DNA from: Massospora cicadina | Lineage: Eukaryota; Entomophthoromycota; Entomophthoromycetes; Entomophthorales; Entomophthoraceae | Direction: 5' to 3' | DNA: 64,000 bases | Assembly (NCBI GenBank): GCA_022478985.1 | Contig: JAKSZP010006688.1 | Coordinates: 62,001 to 126,000 of the forward strand | Shown here: one piece after another, positions 62,101 to 64,000 of the stretch | Numbering within the stretch: position 1 is the first letter of the stretch | How the letters are laid out: every line of letters begins with the position of its first letter | Notes under the pieces: model-generated | Databases searched by the model: none | Told to the model about the DNA's origin: nothing | What the model saw: the letters and a program-made list of their open reading frames with translations, nothing else | Program-made: the position numbers and the translations under genes

Positions 62101-62517
62101 GCTGATCTTGCGGACAGACAGCAGAAGGAGGTGCTTAAATTATTTGACAAGTATCAGGAATTATTTGCTCAAGATGACCACAAGTTGGGATGTGCGAGGA
62201 ATGCAATCCACAAAGTTGACACTGGAGATTTTCCATAAAGAATGAGACCAATTTGATGGTCAAAGGCGGACAAAGCAGTAGTGGAGGAAGAAATTAGTAA
62301 ACTATTAAAGAATGGGCTTCTAGTTCTGCTGTCAAGTCCCTGGGCGAGCCCTATCCTGATTGTGAAGAAGAAGGATGGCTCTAATCAGGTGGTGTTTGAT
62401 TTTATCAGAAACTGAATAAGATAACGAAGAAGGATTTGGATCCACTACCATGTATCAATGATGTGGTAAATCAATTGGGAGAAGCGAAGTATTTCTCCAC
62501 AATTGATCTAATATCTG
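62101..62517 (+). pseudogene. A3 reverse transcriptase, N-terminal part
   Basis: L-L-K-N-G-L-L-V, S-P-W-A-S-P-I-L-I-V-K-K-K-D-G-S, then F-S-T-I-D-L-I-S (motif A start). It ends where the B LTR starts at 62518. Confidence 0.75.
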
Positions 62518-63066
62518 TGTTGTGATGCTGATATGACTGGCCAATAAACCCTAAGTCATTATGGCGGTATGGCTATAATCTTCCAACAATAATTATAGAG
62601 TATGAGTAATCAACGCCTTGGGATGATGCAATATTGGGTCAAATGGATGGTTATTGAATCGCTTACAAATAAGGCAATTATGAAATGTCGATGTACAAGG
62701 AATATTTGGTAAATTATCTCTAAATAAAATGATCGTGAATTTAATACATAGTAACCTCATGGAACCAATGAGAATGTGGAAGAATGAATTACTAAGCAGA
62801 ATAGTCATTATTGACAGAATTTGCTGAGATATCAGTGAGACAAGTAGATTGGAAGAAGGAGGTTATTATTAGTTTAGAGAGAGCGGAGCAGCAAAAATCC
62901 GATGAATATATCATTTTTAAGATAAGGAAGTGTTGTTGAGTTCATTGCTCTATATTATTATATATATTTTTTTGAGTGTGCTTTAAGGACTGACGATCTC
63001 CATATCATCCGTTCTATTGCTCAGTGGGATTGACCCTGTGCAAAAACCTTACGGCTTATCTCAACA
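62518..63066 (+). repeat. 5' LTR of family B element
   Basis: TGTTGTGATGCTGATATGACTGG ... CTTATCTCAACA. The same family as the inverted LTR at 414-920. The 3' limit is uncertain because the PBS lies 22 bases further on, longer than in A, C, D or E. Confidence 0.65.
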
Positions 63067-63088
63067 ATTCCACCAAATTTTATAAAAG

Positions 63089-63107
63089 TGGTGCTCACTA
63101 CAGGGGG
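63089..63107 (+). other. Primer-binding site of B
   Basis: TGGTGCTCACTACAGGGGG, intact. Confidence 0.8.
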
Positions 63108-63150
63108 CCCATTGATCAATAACAATAAGTAAAATTCTTCAGTTGCCAAC

Positions 63151-64000
63151 CATGTCACATCAGTCTTGCTTTGACAGGGGATCTGCACAACACATCACCC
63201 CAGCAGTGAATGCGAATTTCAAACTTGCTTTAGATGCTATGCTCAAATGGAAGGAGGAGCTTCTGCAGGAGGTTTGTATTGATAAGCTGCCTCCAATTGA
63301 TTGCGATGGGAACATCCATAGATTCTTTAAGTGATTTGAGTTTGCAGTAAAAGGAGCTTACAATCAGCATTAAGAAAAATTGTTGATATCTACCTTAGAT
63401 GTGGAAGCGCCAACTAAGTTACTTGCTATCTTCCAAACAGTTCCGTTACCTATCAAGAATTGAAAAGAAACTGTGATGTGTTTGTTTGGAGGAATCGCAA
63501 AGATGGTGCAGTGGAAGGCAGAGACTTGACCATTGGGTTTCAGCATAACAAGACCCTCACCACATTTGCCAATAAATTTATGGCGGAAGCCCATGTGTTA
63601 ATATGGGCAGGAGTTTTAGCTGAAGCTGATGTGTGCATTGCAATGACTTCCACTGTGAAGCCATATCAGGAGCTCTTCGATGCCATGGCTCTATATTCAG
63701 AGGACAACATACCCTTGCTTAAGCTCGTTTTTATTTTGCAGTGCTTATCCGTTACCTTAACTTCCCCAAATACTGAATGGACATCTACTGTTGCCATAGT
63801 TGAACTTTTTTACTTGGGGAAAATTTTCCATCCAGTTCAGTTTCCACCGAGTTCCCACCAGCAGTGAAACTTCCGCCCTGGACCTGTTTATCATCAACAG
63901 TCCAATTACCAAATTGAGTCTAATTACGCCAATCACCCATACTCAATTTATCAGCAAAGCTCCTATTGCAATAGTCAAGGATGCAGGCCCTACGGGGTTA
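63151..64000 (+). pseudogene. B gag, partial
   Basis: The ATG at 63151 (M-S-H-Q-S-C-F-D-R-G, in the frame that begins at 63143) opens ~60 codons to a TGA at 63332, likely a Trp codon (K-W-F-E-F). The next pieces have L-L-A-I-F-Q-T-V and then, in the 63460-63867 frame, C-D-V-F-V-W-R-N-R and F-A-N-K-F-M-A-E-A-H-V-L-I-W-A-G. The end is rich in Gln, Asn and Tyr (from 63870). It is a Gag by position after LTR and PBS. It is only remotely like A gag (the words x-L-I-x-A-G-V-L). The window ends before any knuckle. Confidence 0.5.

Larger units (their letters stand above)
58424..62517 (+). mobile_element. Gypsy element A3, cut in RT by family B
   Basis: 5' LTR 58424-59527, decayed PBS at 59531, gag, protease, connector and RT up to S-T-I-D-L-I-S. 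There the B LTR begins. The 3' half is outside the window, beyond B. Left flank actca. Confidence 0.85.
62518..64000 (+). mobile_element. LTR retrotransposon B, 5' end (runs off the window)
   Basis: LTR, PBS and gag. It is inserted in the A3 RT gene, so it is younger than A3. Confidence 0.7.

Noticed and set aside
1..64000. Host protein genes, tRNA, rRNA, CRISPR, bacterial operons
   Set aside because: Every long frame with recognisable motifs belongs to a retroelement. No cloverleaf, rRNA block or spaced short repeats were seen.
1..64000. Plant origin (antisense ORF as in Tat-type Gypsy)
   Set aside because: The PBS, chromovirus tail and LINE types do not look plant-like, but without a host gene this cannot be excluded.

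Overview
This 64-kb window is one dense nest of broken retrotransposons. I find no host gene, rRNA, tRNA or CRISPR array. It is nuclear eukaryotic DNA. The chromovirus on the minus strand has a chromodomain tail and an RT N-terminus that resemble fungal chromoviruses. The LINE-type elements have a zinc-knuckle ORF1 and an APE-endonuclease/RT ORF2. My best inference is a filamentous fungus with a TE-inflated genome, for example a basidiomycete such as a rust. This rests on family resemblance, not on a host gene.

Layout, left to right: an inverted LTR of family B (414-920); AT-rich DNA; Gypsy element A1 (1769-12602), whose gag carries a 1.4-kb insertion; a LINE 3' fragment (L1); a full-length LINE (L2, 13329-18601) inserted into the 3' end of a minus-strand ORF1-type element (M1); Gypsy C (18664-20857), interrupted by M2 (20858-21754, minus); chromovirus G (21755-~38150, minus), whose gag is split by Gypsy D (26300-36891, plus). 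The 5' LTR of D holds two further insertions, M3 (minus) and L3 (plus). LINE N (minus) follows in three visible pieces (~38151-38540, 45173-47049, 57674-58423), split by Gypsy E (38541-45172, minus) and Gypsy A2 (47050-57673, plus) and bordered by A3 (58424-62517, plus). Family B starts at 62518 and leaves the window.

Several insertions are supported by target-site duplications (TSDs): A2 (ccatc), E (gtaag), D (gatga), L3 (16 bp), L2 (17 bp with one mismatch). Families A, B, C, D and E share an unusual primer-binding site, TGGTGCTCACTACAGGG. Almost every reading frame is broken, and many breaks are TGA/TAG at Trp, Gln or Cys codons. Catalytic residues are lost in several elements (RT YMDA in G, YLYD in E; protease D to N in A2 and D to Y in E; integrase first D to N in A2 and D).

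The most unusual signals are: (1) a conserved antisense ORF between integrase and 3' LTR of family A, seen in both A1 and A2; (2) an LTR hairpin in family A with compensatory base changes across copies; (3) ORF1-only LINE derivatives (L3, M3), where the M family carries a hydrophobic ORF and two perfect hairpins at its 3' end; (4) a ~20-bp sequence with an A-run inserted at two unrelated sites, each with a 17-19-bp TSD. All identities come from reading the sequence and from recall of family motifs. No database search was run.
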